Shown here in pieces: positions 20,661 to 33,072 of a stretch of 64,000 nucleotides of DNA. The notes beneath the pieces are model-generated. The model searched no databases, was not told the origin of the DNA, and worked only from the letters and a program-made list of their open reading frames with translations. The first letter of the stretch is position 1. Each line of letters opens with the position of its first letter. Made by a program: the position numbers and the translations under genes. The stretch comes from Romanomermis culicivorax. Its lineage: Eukaryota; Nematoda; Enoplea; Mermithida; Mermithidae. The stretch spans positions 124,001-188,000 of the forward strand of contig CAWUHX010000008.1 of the NCBI GenBank assembly GCA_963922205.1. The letters are read 5' to 3'.

Positions 20661-22917
20661 TTAAGTAACTGGATTTTTTTGATGTTTCAATGATTCAACC
20701 TTTATTCCTATGTTCACTTCGACTGCTTCGACTGATGAAACATGATTAACAGTACACTTGAGAAAACGTTTAAGGTTCTTCTTGTAGTCATTGACAAAGA
20801 TGATTATAATTACTGGGGTCATCGCAAAAAACAGTGGATTTAGGATTAGAGAAATGCAAGGAATCCATAGGCTGGGAATTATTTCTGGTGGCAATAATCT
20901 CGTGAAAAATCCAAGTCCGTAGTTAATAATAGGACCCAGGGTTAAAACAATCATCAATTTCACAACTTGCTTTGTTTCTTTAACTACACGTGATTCGAAA
21001 AGTTTTTGCACTCCTCTGCTATCCGCTCGAATTTTCCAGATAACTGACAAACCGAGCACGACATTGATGATATTACAGCATAAAAACTCTACCCCACTCA
21101 ACACGATCCATCCATTATTCGGAGTAAAAGCGTTCATAGTGCAAGTTCCAAGGGCGTCCCAGCCGAAAGCATCATACGAAAGCAGGGGAGTGTAACAAGC
21201 AATGTTGCTTAAAATAGGCAATGTGCCACATAGGATTATGCCTTCTGTATTGGATAATTTTTTGGCGATAGTCTGAAATGATAGGAAAATTATTTCTAGC
21301 TATACAGTTGGAAATTCTTAAACATTGTGAATGTTATGTGTAAGAAATAACTATGAGCTAGAAATTGTGATTATGGAAATCCTTTTGATCTTTTACTGCA
21401 AATGTTCATTTTCTCAGATTAGTGTTTCAATATCAATATAAGAAGCCAGTTTATCACATTACTACTAGCTGAAGAGGAGCGTAAGAACAGCATTGACATG
21501 CCACCATTTCTATAGTCTGTTTTTTATAAAATGCTTCCAAATAGGAAAGTGACATAAATCAGTACTTTCGTCAAAATCATTTACAAAGATTTCTTACTGT
21601 AAAATTTTTTGCTGAAAAAATCTCTAAGGGTTAGATTATTATGCTCACAAATTTCCAGTTCAATATTATGTATTGTTTATCAACGAAGCGTGAAAATCTG
21701 AAATACTACTTGCTTTCCACTTTCATTATTTTAAAGAATTCCAAGGAAAATAGACTATAGGATTGGAAATACAAAAATCGTTGAGACACTTGTTGATCAT
21801 ATATATGGATGGTCCAAAATCTATGAAATTTTCAGGATGATGACAAATCACAATGAAAATTTCTAATTGGAATAGATACTTCTCCAATAACCTTGCAGGA
21901 ATCTTGAATCTTTCGAAAACATGGATGAACCTACATGAGATGATAACTCTTTACTTGGTCACACTAAACTGACAGAATGCCAAAGGTGTTGTTAAGCTGG
22001 CAAAACATTGGAGAGGAAAGACAAGTAAAAAGCTAACACCATGACATCGATTTTTGTGTGATATTCCCTACAAATCAGAAAAATGATGCTGAGTGATGGG
22101 CTGCAACCCTTGAGCTTTGGCACGAAAAGAAATGCTACCTGCTAGCCTCAAATCATCTAGCAGTTGCAGTTATTCTTTTCTATAACTTTTGCACGGCTTT
22201 CAGATTTAAAAAATGCATGATGCAATGTTATGTAAATTTTGTCGAGTCAGATCTCAAGCAGCAAAAGAATTGTTGAAACGAACATGGAAAGTGGTTCAAT
22301 GAATTTACCACCACGAAATCTTGGGTTCGTTGTTGTTCTAATGAGGCTCTACCAAAACATGTTTTAGGATATATGTGAAAGCTGAAAAGTAGGATCAAGG
22401 TTGATATCAGCTACATCTTGACAACATTGTCAAAACTATAGTACAAATAATTTTTTCACTCACTGGATAGTAGAGCGACAAGTAACAAAGTAACATGTTG
22501 ACTGACAGGAGCATCGTTGCTGAACAACTGAAGATTGTATTGAGCAGACCACAATATTTACAAAAAACGTCATCGTGCTGAGCTATGGCATATGTATACA
22601 AGCAACATCAGGCTATGGAACTGAGAAAACCAACCAATGCTGTAGCAAAGATAATGTATTCACAGGCTTTTCGTTTGGTGAATCCTGAAAATAAGAAAGC
22701 TCGTATTAATTTTGACAGCTAAGTCTATGCTTATTGGGGATTGCTCAGAAACATCATATAGCATGAAACATAGCTTACCTATAAGCTGAAGGTTGATCAA
22801 AACCAGATTGAGTATTGCAGCCAGTCCACCAAAAAATCCAAAACTAGAAATGGCTATAAGCTTTGTCATATGATTGCCAATGCTATCGTTTTGCACATTT
22901 GAAGAGGCGTTGTCCAT
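20661..22917 (-). pseudogene. Seven-transmembrane chemoreceptor-like GPCR, three exons, one in-frame TGA
   Basis: Exon 1 22917-22779 (ATG, two N-glycosylation motifs NAS and NDS, then TM1 FGFFGGLAAILNLVLINLQL), exon 2 22684-22464 (TM2-TM3), exon 3 21272-20661 (TM4-TM7 and tail). Junction signals: ATAG|GTAAGC, TTTTCAG|GATT, CCA|GTGAGT, TTTCAG|ACT; phases 1 and 0 agree, giving 324 codons including the stop, a normal length for nematode receptors. TM3 ends LCYLSLYYP at the DRY position, TM7 carries NPLFF for NPxxY, and the tail begins FVNDYKKNLKRFLK. One TGA (22608-22610) falls at the end of TM2. Without it the gene would be intact, so this is a recent pseudogene, an allele or a sequence error. 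Subfamily not resolved. A MITE sits in intron 2. Confidence 0.75.
21513..21757. mobile_element. TAGTCTG MITE, copy 1 (TA target)
   Basis: Begins TAGTCTGTTTTTTATAAAAT and ends with the imperfect inverse AAAATAGACTA; flanked by TA on both sides, as for Tc1/mariner-type insertions. 245 bp, no ORF. Aligns to 46896-47142. Lies in intron 2 of the receptor gene. Confidence 0.75.
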
Positions 22918-24379
22918 AGTTAAGTGGAAATCCTCTCCAAGACTTCGACTAGGGATAAAGCATGTTATATAAATATATCATTACACTTGTAGTGCAATCC
23001 ACGATGCTATCTTGTTCAGCATTAAAGACGAACAAAAAATTCATTATCATTAAAATATTCCTCCGTAACTGTACCAAAATTATTAAAGCTAAAAATAAAA
23101 ATGTAATTGAAAAAGTTGAAAAACTTATTGATTTTTTTCTCCTATGTACATGGTACAATTAGCCATAATTTTATTATATATTTCTTGGTAAAAGTCCTTT
23201 TTGGCAGGCAATGATTTGCATAACTTCACAAAAATTATCATTTGACGTTTCTCAATTTCGTTTGGTTAGTCTGCTTTTTTTGTTTTTCGCGTTTATAATG
23301 TTAATTCTTTGTTCCCACGCCATTACCCATCTTATTTTAAGAAAATCGCCAGCTTATATATTTAATTTTGCCACATCTTCCGATCATATGCATATTTCCT
23401 TAGCTGCTGTTCTGCAGTAGGAAGCAGAAAATACATTAGAAACCAACTACTAAAGAAAGAGCAGGAGCTAAACTTATTGATTTTTTCGTCTTACATACCT
23501 TGTACAATTAAACGGCATTTCCGTTATAATTTGAGCCCAATTCAAAAGTAAAAAAAATCCTTGGATTTTTGTTGCTGACAGTTGCTGATTGTCACAAATT
23601 GTTACCGACTGTTACCATCCCGAGAATTTCATTGGCGGCTAGGCATAGGAAGTCAAAATTGTTTGAGGCATTACAAGGTTATTTTTATCTTTGCCTGAAC
23701 ATATCAGAGGGTCAATATCTTGGAACTTTGGTTCTATATTTTGAATTTTTCTTTCCAAGGGTTTCTGTAATGAAAGTTGTTTCAGTTTATTTTAAGTAAA
23801 CATGTGTGTTAGTACAGTTTGCGTCTTTATATATTTATTGGTCAAAATCATAATTGGCAGGCAATGTTTTGCATAAATTCGCCAAAGGTATTCTTTGAGA
23901 TTTTCTGTCATTTTCGTTTTCCAGGCCCTTCTCAAAAACATTTTGTCTTTATTATCATCGTTCTTAGCATCTTTACATGCTCATCTTTAGATTGTTGTTT
24001 GTGGAAATCAGTGTTGATCAAATGTTGGTCACTTTTGTGGCGTCCTTACCTTGTATTTTATTGGAATAAAACGCCGAAACCAACAAGTCTAGATGTGTAT
24101 ACACTCCGCATAAGTGGAAATATAATCTTGTTTGGCAAATTTCAGATGACATCTTAATATATTTTATTTGAGGCGAATGTCTACTTTCGTATTTCCAAAA
24201 ATATAACCTTTTTTGATTGTGCCCTTTGTCCACAAACATCCATTCCACAGAATGTCCTTAGTTCCCAAAACTCCCTATTCCCTGAAGGTCTCGATTTTTT
24301 GAATAATGAATAAAATTAACCATTCTCCGAACAATGCATTAAGCTCAATTACCCGACGTCCTGATTTTCTGGATATTTA
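22918..24379. other. Intergenic; diverged direct duplication
   Basis: Segments at about 23180-23270 and 23835-23930 align as direct repeats (shared TTGGCAGGCAATG(A/T)TTTGCATAA). No gene recognised. Confidence 0.4.
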
Positions 24380-24640
24380 CTATAATGGCATTTTCAACTC
24401 CCCAAAATATTTATAAAATTTCATAAATCGGTGACTGTTGCCAATTGTTGCAGATAAAATATTAGGAAACAGCATTAGTGATTCTGCTGATTGTCCATTC
24501 ATTCCTTTAAATTGACGATTTTCACTGATTAAATCCTTGGAACAGATCAGTTGGTGGGCTGTAGATGATTTCAATACTGAATTGGGCTTCAGAAAGATTT
24601 TTGCATTTTTCTCATCCATGAAATAGAAATTTTGTGGCAA
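24380..24640 (-). other. Uncharacterised ORF, 86 codons
   Basis: A minus frame of mixed composition with an internal ATG (FYFMDEKNAKIFLK) and a TAG stop. No splice signals or family motif recognised; may be chance. Confidence 0.2.
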
Positions 24641-25795
24641 AAAGGTTTAAATTTTTCTGATGAAATTTTCTTTTAGATAGCTGGTGAAAAGAATTTCATC
24701 AGCAAATTCCTGAAACTTTATCAGCAAATTGCAATCAAGTCCATGCGATTTGTGGAATAAGTGTTTTGTTGTAGTGGTGCATTTAGTTGTTCATCACGCA
24801 GCATGCCCATGATGTACAATTTCCTAACCATTAATATTTCTCAGTCAGTGCAGTGAATAGTGCGTCAACAATGTACACTAAAAGTTGAAAGTTTCAGCCC
24901 TTCACCAAGTGTTATTCTTCTGACACAAAGGTAACATGGATTTGGGTAAACAACATTCATCAGAGGCAGCACTCTACCTTGCTAATGTATCTCAACAAGA
25001 GGTATCAGCTTTTGATTAAACTGTGATTTAGAGCAAAAGAGAATGCTATCTGATTAATGTATGCAAATCTAACCCATCTTCTGTTATGCACGTCCTCTAA
25101 AATTATCAGTTATTAAAGATTTTTTGCATCATTTGTTGAGGTTGCAATCATAAAATTTAATCATAAAATATACTGAGAAGTTCGATATGCTGGAAAGATT
25201 AATGAGAAAATCACGTCCTGTTCAGATTGCACTTTGGAAATGTCAAACAAAAAAAGTTTTTCGAATCCTGCTTTGCATCTACAACACAAAAGGTTGTCAT
25301 TAAGAAGCCTAAGGGATATTCATATACTAAATGTTAGGTAGATTATTACTACTGCTTTCTTCCAATATTTTTCCAATAGTAAAACCATCTCAAAATTGCC
25401 AATCTGGTATAACATAATATGTTCAATTTCATATAAGATTGATAATTTTCTTCATTTTTATAAAATTTACATAATTAATCATTTTTTGCCTGTTGTTATG
25501 GTGCGGGCCTTTCTGGTCAATTTGAGCAGTGTGTTTTTCTCATTTTTATGTTATTTTTCAGTCATTTTCTTGTCCCTAATAATAAAATTAGTTGCCCCCT
25601 TTATTCTCAATTACGTTTTTCGTCCTTTTTATGATTTGCATTTCTTCTACTTCCTATATTTATTTTTTATTGATATCATCCATTGTTTATTATTTTCTTA
25701 TCGACTGTTCACATGAGAGCTGGAATCTACAATCTATATTTTACCCTCTTTTTTTCCGCATGTCTATTTATTCCTATATTTTATACATTCAACAG
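24641..25795. other. Non-coding, with pyrimidine-rich tract
   Basis: Pyrimidine-rich sequence from about 25430; nothing else recognised. Confidence 0.4.
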
Positions 25796-25957
25796 ATGCA
25801 AGGAAATTATCCAAATGACGACATAAAAAACTATTTGAAGTTGGGCAAATATGACAGAATAAGAAACAGTGTTTCAACTGAATTCGAATACAGTATCTTC
25901 AATAAATATGGAATCAAACGCTTACTGACATTTGATAGCTTATTCATTTTCCTATAA
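25796..25957 (+). other. Possible terminal exon, 53 codons
   Basis: Follows an acceptor-like ACATTCAACAG after a long pyrimidine-rich stretch, opens with ATG and reads MQGNYPNDDIKNYLKLGKYD before ending at TAA. Charged composition differs from the flanking low-complexity sequence. Not identified; no partner exon found. Confidence 0.25.
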
Positions 25958-26480
25958 CTAGATGTAGGCTGTTGGCCGACTTGGTCTTTGGGTACTCTTG
26001 ACAAATAACTGTGATGAAACTTTTTCATTCTTCCTGAGCACTTTTCCACAATCGATGATTTTCTTGGAACGTTTGTCCAACAAATTTTTGCTTTCGAAAT
26101 ATTGACGTCAAGGATTTTTTTTAAATCCCAATTTCAATTAAGCTGAGAAAATGGTCCTAGCTGAAATACTGAACAAACTTTCCATGTACAAGCGCAATAA
26201 AAATTTTTCATTCATCCTTCAAATATCTTTTAAAATCATTAGAATCGAGTAAGACCTGATTTCAATGGATAAAACATACTCAACTTTATTTCGCAGAATA
26301 TTTTTTCACATAAATGTATTTACACAAAAAAACATAAACAGATAGAAAGACAGATACAATCACAAATACAAACACTATTTATTGGTGTTGAGAAAAGATT
26401 TTGTTCAATATTATAGCTCGAGCACTACTCATATAGTTACAAATGTTTTTCTTGGTTACTGAGTCAAAAGCCTAAATTCT
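25958..26480. other. Nothing recognised
   Basis: AT-rich. Holds a minus-strand AATAAA at about 26378, downstream of the ORF at 26481. Confidence 0.35.
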
Positions 26481-26699
26481 TTAGGACGAGCTCTCAGAAA
26501 TTTCTCTTATTGTCGAAAATTTCTCATGGAGAGATTTTATAAAATGTGTCATTCTTTTCTCTTGTGTGACAGGGATGCAGAAAATCAATTCAACAGAATC
26601 TAATACTTGTAGGAGAATAAACAAGCTGTTAGTAAACAACATATCGTAATCGGTTAATTGTTCATTGGATAAATTTAATTCAGAGTGCATCAAGTTTTT
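26481..26699 (-). other. Possible terminal exon cut by a SINE
   Basis: A minus frame of about 70 codons, LNLSNEQLTDYDMLF...VTQEKRMTHFIKSL, ends at TAA. An AATAAA lies about 100 nt further on in the same direction. The upstream side is interrupted at once by a SINE. Composition looks coding and helix-rich. Family unknown. Confidence 0.35.
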
Positions 26700-26705
26700 C
26701 AAAGA

Positions 26706-27085
26706 AGGGCCTTATTGGTCTGATGGTTATCACATCCTACTGCTGGTCTTGAGAACCAAGTTCAATTCCAGACCTAACCTGAAGTTTCTTGTAGCAGGCC
26801 TAGGCAGACATAGCCTTTCCTCCTTACAGGGCTGCTTAAAGGGCCTAAAAGGCTGCTTGCTAGGGTCTACTCAGCCCAGTCACATCATGGCCCGAAGGTG
26901 TAACAAATGAGGAGGTGTGCATATTCCATTTATGAGGTAGGAGCTGAAAAAGTTCTGCTAGTCAGGCAGAAGCTAGCCTGTGGAATGTGGCTTCCACTAG
27001 CCTCCATTCCAAGTTCACCAGCCTCCACTAAGCCTATCTAGGCGGTGAATGCACCCAAAGATTGTCTCTCATACAAGTAGGGTAG
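26706..27085 (+). mobile_element. tRNA-derived SINE family B, copy 2
   Basis: Head has A-box TTGGTCTGATGGTTATCAC (26714 on) and B-box AAGTTCAATTCC at about 26758. The body carries GCAGAAGCTAGCCTGTGG and the tail TCTCTCATACAAGTAGGGTA, both matching the reverse complement of the copy at 28225. The most complete of the three copies. Confidence 0.7.
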
Positions 27086-27321
27086 TTACTGAACTTTCTG
27101 AATTATGTAACAACTCAGCTCGGGGACGCAATTATGGATATTTTCATACCAGACACAAAGGTTGGGTCCACACATCCCATCCAGGCAAATCGTGAAGATG
27201 GCAAGAAGGCGTCACTATGTGGGCACGACTGCATTCGAAAGGCTATACATTACATGTTATGATCATTTTCAATTTATATGTATTGTGCCAGCCACCTGTC
27301 CATCATCTTTTGTTATTGTCA

Positions 27322-27680
27322 TGTTAGGCTAGTAAAGTGGGGTGGTCAAGTGGTTTTTTTATCAACTGTTTACTAGCAGGATTCATTCTGGGATTCATTC
27401 TTCTGGAGCAGCGTCTCACATTTCCGACTTTTATGTGGAACATTGGGTAAGGTTTTCTCGAGTATGCTGGTCGTTTTTTGGTTTCCAGCTGTTGGATTGA
27501 AGTTGCTGAATAGTTAATGAACGTTGTTTTTAGCTCTGCTAAAGAAGTGTTGTACTGTATCAGTCTTTACCAATAGGAAGCTCATTTGAGTGAACTAATG
27601 TAATCAGTTTGATACAAGCCAATAGACTCTAGTTATATTGCTGACGTCATTGACGAAAGCAGAGACCTAAACATACTACA
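27322..27680 (+). mobile_element. Relic LTR related to the gypsy element at 56.7 kb
   Basis: Aligns with 56734-57180 most clearly over its last 140 bp (AATAGGAAGCTC(A/C)TTTGAGTGA, TATTGCTGAC(G/A)TC, AAACATA..ACA end). No target duplication is visible (GTCA versus CTGG). The following ACTGGCTCCAGG may be a primer-binding-site remnant, implying a truncated element rather than a clean solo LTR. Confidence 0.6.
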
Positions 27681-28224
27681 CTGGCTCCAGGTGTTAAATG
27701 CTGCTTATGGCTGCAGCTATGCTCAAATCACTGAGCTGATTTGACCATACCAACCTACAGCAAAAAATCATACAATTCAGAACTCATGAATTGTGGATGG
27801 TACTCTTGCTATACCATTGTCCAAAGATAAAGTTACTGTTATGCTATGGTGAGAGTGCTGAAAAGTGTCTCGTTTCGGATTCTTTGTGAGGCCGTTGCTG
27901 TCACTACATGTGAGTGTATATCCATCATCACTGCCACATCTCAAGCAAAACGATCGCTTAAAATGCATGCTGAATAGATGAAACATCAATCCCATTGATG
28001 GAATGTGCTTGCAAGCAAGTACTTTTCAGTGCTTTTCACGTGGAATTTTTCTGGAAACAATTGCTTTCACTGTCAGGAGATAATTCAACCCTCTAGGAAT
28101 TCACAATCACACCCTTGTGTTCCACATGTCATTTTTTCGATTTTTTTAAACAGTTGTTACGTGTTGTTGGTGTTTCAGGTTCTGTATTGGTCTCTGAGAA
28201 AAAAGTAGATTCATTTTGCCTAAA
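27681..28224. other. No recognisable gene
   Basis: May include decayed internal sequence of the element ending at 27680; no coding motif found. Confidence 0.3.
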
Positions 28225-28602
28225 ATTTCTTAGGTATACCTGTATTCACTTTCCCCAAAAGGTGGGCTTTACATGACTATAGAATCACACAACTGCCCAC
28301 CTTATATGAGGGACAGTGTTTGAATGCTTTCGCCGCACTGTGTTGACCACAGTCCACAGGCTAGCCTCTGCCTACTGAGCAGGACTTGTTCTGCTACCTG
28401 TGCGTGAATATAATGGCTTCACCTCCACATTCATTGCATCGTATCACCAAGATGCTTACTAGACTGAGTTGATCCCAGCTTGCCCCACATGAAACGATGT
28501 GTCTGCCTGGGGCAGCTACCAGAAAGATATTGATTACAGCTGAGATGAAACCTGGTTTTTACGACAACCAGTTGGAGGCACTAACCACTAGACCAAGATG
28601 GC
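28225..28602 (-). mobile_element. tRNA-derived SINE family B, copy 3
   Basis: Minus-strand head CATCTTGGTCTAGTGGTTAG (about 28600-28581) is an excellent Glu-type A box, followed by AACCAGGTTTCA in the B-box position. The body matches copies 1 and 2. Confidence 0.7.
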
Positions 28603-28637
28603 TTCCAATTGTATACATAAATTCTGCTTCGTTCAAG

Positions 28638-29390
28638 GGCTCCCTAAGTGGCACTGTAGTTGCCCCACCACTAGCCCATGTCCCAGTAAGCGTGACCATC
28701 CTGATCAGAGCTCAACTAAGTTTACTGAGTTTGGAACCCACCAATTGGAGTGACAGAGATGCCCATGGTACAGTCCTTCACTTTTTGTTGTATGGCAACG
28801 TACAACATTCTACTCATGGGATTGATGTTTCTGCCAATCCATGAGTTCCAAACCCTGACATTTTTGTTGAGCCCTGGTCGGGATGGTTACACCTACCCCA
28901 ACATTGGCAAATGGTGGGACAGCTACGGCACCACCCAGGAAGCCCTTCAACACTGGTGATCATACCAGGGGCCCCCCTATTGCTCCAAGGGGGAGGGATC
29001 GTGTATGGTAACATACAACATTCCACCCCTAGGATTGATGTTGCAGCCAATCCATGGGTCCTGAACCCGGCCATTTTTGTTGAGCCCTGGTCGGGATGGT
29101 TACACATACCCCAACATTGGCCAATGGTGGGACAGCTACGGTGCCACCCAGGAAGCCCTTCAACACTGGTGACTGTACCAGGGACCCCCTGTTGCTCCAA
29201 GGGGGAGGGATGTTGTATGGTGAAATACAACATTCCACTCATGGGATTGATGTTTCTGCCAATCCACGGGTTTTGAACCCGGCCATTTTTGTGGGGCCCT
29301 GGTCGGGATGGTTACACCTACCCCGACAATGGCCAATGGTGGGACAGCTACAATGCCACCCAGGGAGCATTTCAACATTTTGAGCCTCAT
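28638..29390. repeat. ~213 bp satellite: one inverted unit then three direct units
   Basis: GCCCTGGTCGGGATGGTTAC begins at 28871, 29084 and 29296, a period of 212-213 bp. A partial unit on the minus strand (28638-28713) precedes the direct array. Units are about 85-90% alike by eye. Overlapping ORFs of 70-140 codons on both strands are products of the repeat and not genes. Confidence 0.85.
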
Positions 29391-29423
29391 GTCAATTCTA
29401 GTTATTATCGCCTCTGACTATTA

Positions 29424-31114
29424 AGGTGCGTTTATACTTCAACGGATCCCAGTCATGGATCCATGACCGATATCCAACTAGCCAATCACCAATCATCATC
29501 TAACCACGCCTTTTTTTAACGGATGTTTAGACCTTCCGTTTACTTGATGGATCACGTGATTTACCATATAATCATTCGAAATGGATATTGTTATTGATTT
29601 TAATGTATTTTTTAAACTTTGTTTTTAGCTGCCATTCCACTCCTGTTTACTAAAACTAATTTAATTTTAATCAAATTTTAACTAATCTATCAAATTCGCC
29701 TTCTTTTCTAATTAAATAAGGTGGGGCACAGTGAATTTTTCGTTCTCGTTTTGATCGATTTAATTCGCCAATCATATTTAACATAATCAGCAGTTTTAAT
29801 TTACGTTTTTTACGTTTTAAATTATTTCTTACATCCATTTTTGATTAATCGATTTAATTTAATCGAAATTTTAAAAAACTTAAAAATTTAATTTCAATCT
29901 TTTAAATTTACTATTTTATTTAAAATTTGAATTAAAAGAATATAAATTAAATTTATAATTCAATTTTAAAGTTGACATTTTTTCTAATTCGAAAATTTTT
30001 AAAACTTAAAAATTTGAAAAATCCAAAAAATTAAACAATTTAAAAATTTAAAAAATTTGAAAAATTTGAAAATTTTAGTAATTTAAAGATTTAAAGATTC
30101 AAAAATTTTGAAAATTATAAAAATTTTAAAAATTTAAAATTTTTTCAAATTTAAGGGTTCAAAAATTTAAAAATTTGAAAAATTCAAAAATTTAAAAATT
30201 TAAAAAATTCAAAAATTTAGAAAATTAAAATTTGAAAATTTGAAATTTAAAATTTTAAAAATCTTGTTTAAAAAATTTCAAAATTTAAAAAATCTGAAAT
30301 TCTAAAAAATGTAAAAATTTAAAAGATTTAAAAATATAGAAATTTGAAAATATAGAAATTTGAGAATATAGAAATTTGAAAATATAGAAATTTGAAAATA
30401 TAGAAATTTGAAAATATAGAAATTTGAAAATATAGAAATTTGAAAACTCAAAAAATTAAAAATTCAAAAAATTAAAAAGAAAGAAATACATAATTTAATC
30501 GAAATAATCGCCAAAAATAATTTTACGCGACGACGAATAGTTGAGACAAACTGATTTAATAAAATCAGAATCTAAAAAAATATAAATATAATATTTCAAG
30601 ACTGCCTTTCAAACAATAACTCCCGACCACCACTCCTAGACTGAATTTTCCTATTTAATTTCAATAAACAGACCACATTTACAACATATCGTGGTATTTA
30701 GAACGAGTTTCAATCAAATTTTGGGCAGATATCAGTTTAAAAACAGAACGAAACCGACCAGGTAAACTGTCCATCATGGACGACGACTTCTAGCTGAATT
30801 TTTCTTGTGAATTTCACCAAACAGACATTTAAACAACATATTGAGGCTTTTAGAATAAATTTCAATCGAATTTGGGGCAGATATCAGTTCAAAAACGGAA
30901 GAAAATTGACTAGTCAACTGTCCGTCGCGGACGAAAAATGATCGATGTTTAGAACATTTTCTAAATATCCGGGTAACTTTCCATCACGGAACCGTCACGG
31001 ATCCGGGAAATAATTTTGCGTTTTTTCTTTGACGGAATCACGTGACTCTTTTGATTGGTTCCGGAGATCCGTCACGGATTCGTGACGGATATCCGTCAAA
31101 GTATAAACGCGCCT
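29424..31114. mobile_element. TIR element, 1.69 kb, AT-rich core, no ORF
   Basis: Left end AGGTGCGTTTATACTTCAAC and right end GTCAAAGTATAAACGCGCCT are inverted repeats of about 25 bp. Flanks are TTA and TCA. Sub-terminal GGATCCGTCACGGATCC-like palindromes occur near both ends. The core (29700-30600) is extremely AT-rich with a 16-bp tandem repeat (GAAAATATAGAAATTT) at 30325-30450, followed by two ~154 bp direct repeats (from about 30628 and 30782). Non-autonomous; ends resemble the PIF/Harbinger-like families here. Confidence 0.75.
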
Positions 31115-31117
31115 TCA

Positions 31118-31698
31118 GTCTATAAAAGCAGCTGCGATCTAAGTGTAACTGGATCTTTCTAGTATGAAAAATGAAAGCGAAAAATGCGATCGCTGACTGA
31201 TTTGAACAGCACACTGCTGGAGTTCAACAAATCGAGACTTTCCTGAATTCCCTCCCGGATGACGATTGATGTCAGAACTTTTGTCTTTATATTGTCTTTA
31301 TGTTTTTGTATAACTTATAACCCAATACTGCTTATTTGATAATATTCCCTATCGAATAATGTCAAGTTTTTATTAGTAAATTGTATTTCATGCCCATCCT
31401 CAAATCATCGCTGAAGAAAGAAATACAATCGTCTACAGTAGTTATAAATGTGCATATTAATGGGAATGTTTTCAGATGATATAGAGTGTTTAGCTCTTTT
31501 CAGTTATTAAGCTGATCAGCTGTTTGCAATGGTTTCAGTACGTGTAAATGCAGGGGAAGATCCTAGGAACAAAATTTGTCTGGAAACACTGGAAACAGTG
31601 GTGCAATCAACAGTTTAGAACCTGTAGACACTTATCAAATCATCTTATGTGTCCTCCAGATACTTATCAAAAAAATTTTCACCATGTTCGTCTTGGTC
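31118..31698. other. No recognisable gene
   Basis: Nothing recognised. Confidence 0.35.
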
Positions 31699-32182
31699 TA
31701 AAGCCCGGCTCATACTTCTGCTCGTTGCTCGGCAAGCATGCTCTTCGAGCATGTTCAGAGCTGTGCTCGGAGATGTTCGGCGAGCACAGCGTCGAGCAAG
31801 TTGCTCGCAGAGCATGCTCGGCTAGTGGATATTTGCTCGTCGAGCAGAACACCGAGCACAAAAAATTTGCTCACCGAGCATGCGCTGGGTTGTAGAAAAT
31901 TTTTCTACTCCTCCGAGCATGCTCGGCGAGCAACACATATTATAACTATAGACGCGTCTCAGATGGGATAATTTATCAAAAATTAAACAATGCGCGCACG
32001 ATCAATGCCAAATTATGGGCGCTCTGATCAGTCGGTAGGAGGCATGTATCGGGCCAGAGAATATGGGATCGGGTCAGATGGTTGAAATACCGAATCGGGT
32101 CACGGGTCGGGTCAGAGACATCTAGCGAACCACGTCAAGGGTCAAAAAATATTTTCAGTTCATAAAGTGTAACACAAGAACA

Positions 32183-33072
32183 TGTAACGACCAGTTTTGA
32201 GAAGCACTTTACTTTATCCAATTATGGACCGTGGTTACAATAGGCGGCGCCGGATACAGTGGGGCGATACGGATAACAATTGACGGCTGCTTTGAGTCGT
32301 TGGCAATAACAATGGGAACAACACAGTCTCAGCTTGCAAATAATTAACGGCCTCGGTTTAACTGCTTTCGTATAAAAACGGCGCTTGCAAATAAGACGAA
32401 AGATCGCGAAAAAACGAGAATTTGAGAATTACGAATATTAATAAAATCACGCCTTGCTTCTCTTTAAATACGACGTTTTTGGCCACTCCCTGGGCGTCGC
32501 AGGAGGTCTTGCTTCTGTCCATCTTCTTCTGCCAATCGCCGCTTCCTGCTTTACTATTCTTGCTAATTTAGTCACGCCCTTCAATGCTTTTCTAGTACGG
32601 CATGCTTTTCGTGTCTGGCTTGTTTCCTACGGTGGGCTTAGCCACACCTCTGTGCTTCTGTGCATGCTTCTGTATCTGTTTCCTCTGTGTACACATGTTT
32701 TGTGGGACCATCGCTACCATTGCACTTGAGACTACTGTCTGGCGGGGCTTCTACTTTTTACTGTGTGTGCGTGTTTTTTACGATTTTTATGAGGAATTAC
32801 AGTAGCCGTGGAATGTGTAGTTTAGTGTAGGTTCTAGGGGATCAGCTGCCGTTTGTGCAAATTGATTGGGGCGTCTTAATTGGGTCAATAGCGGCTACAG
32901 GGGTGTGGTAGGATCAAAATAAAGTACTTCACGTAATTTTACAGGAATGTTTGGGTGTGAATCCCCGACACCCTTGAGACGATAAATTATGAAAATGAAA
33001 TAATATTTAATAAATGACTATCACATACAGTATGCTATATATTTACAGTACTGCGTCAGCAGGTACGTTACA
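32183..33072 (-). mobile_element. Solo LTR, 890 bp, TGTAAC...GTTACA family
   Basis: Perfect inverted termini TGTAAC and GTTACA, flanked by AACA (32179-32182 and 33073-33076), a 4-bp target duplication. The last 150 bp match the reverse complement of the LTR at 5593 closely (AGGTACGTTACA end, TATCACATACAGTATGC, CCGACACCCTTGAGACGATA). Orientation by homology is minus, as for the 52-56 kb element. Confidence 0.9.

Noticed and set aside
22608-22610. TGA read as a sense codon in this organism (also suggested by the gag TGA stops)
   Set aside because: The 2194-codon gypsy frame uses TGG for tryptophan throughout and never TGA, and the gag frame also has a TAA. Ordinary mutation is simpler.
28497-29390. 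Overlapping ORFs of 69-142 codons
   Set aside because: They follow the 213 bp satellite period on both strands and have no start or splice context.
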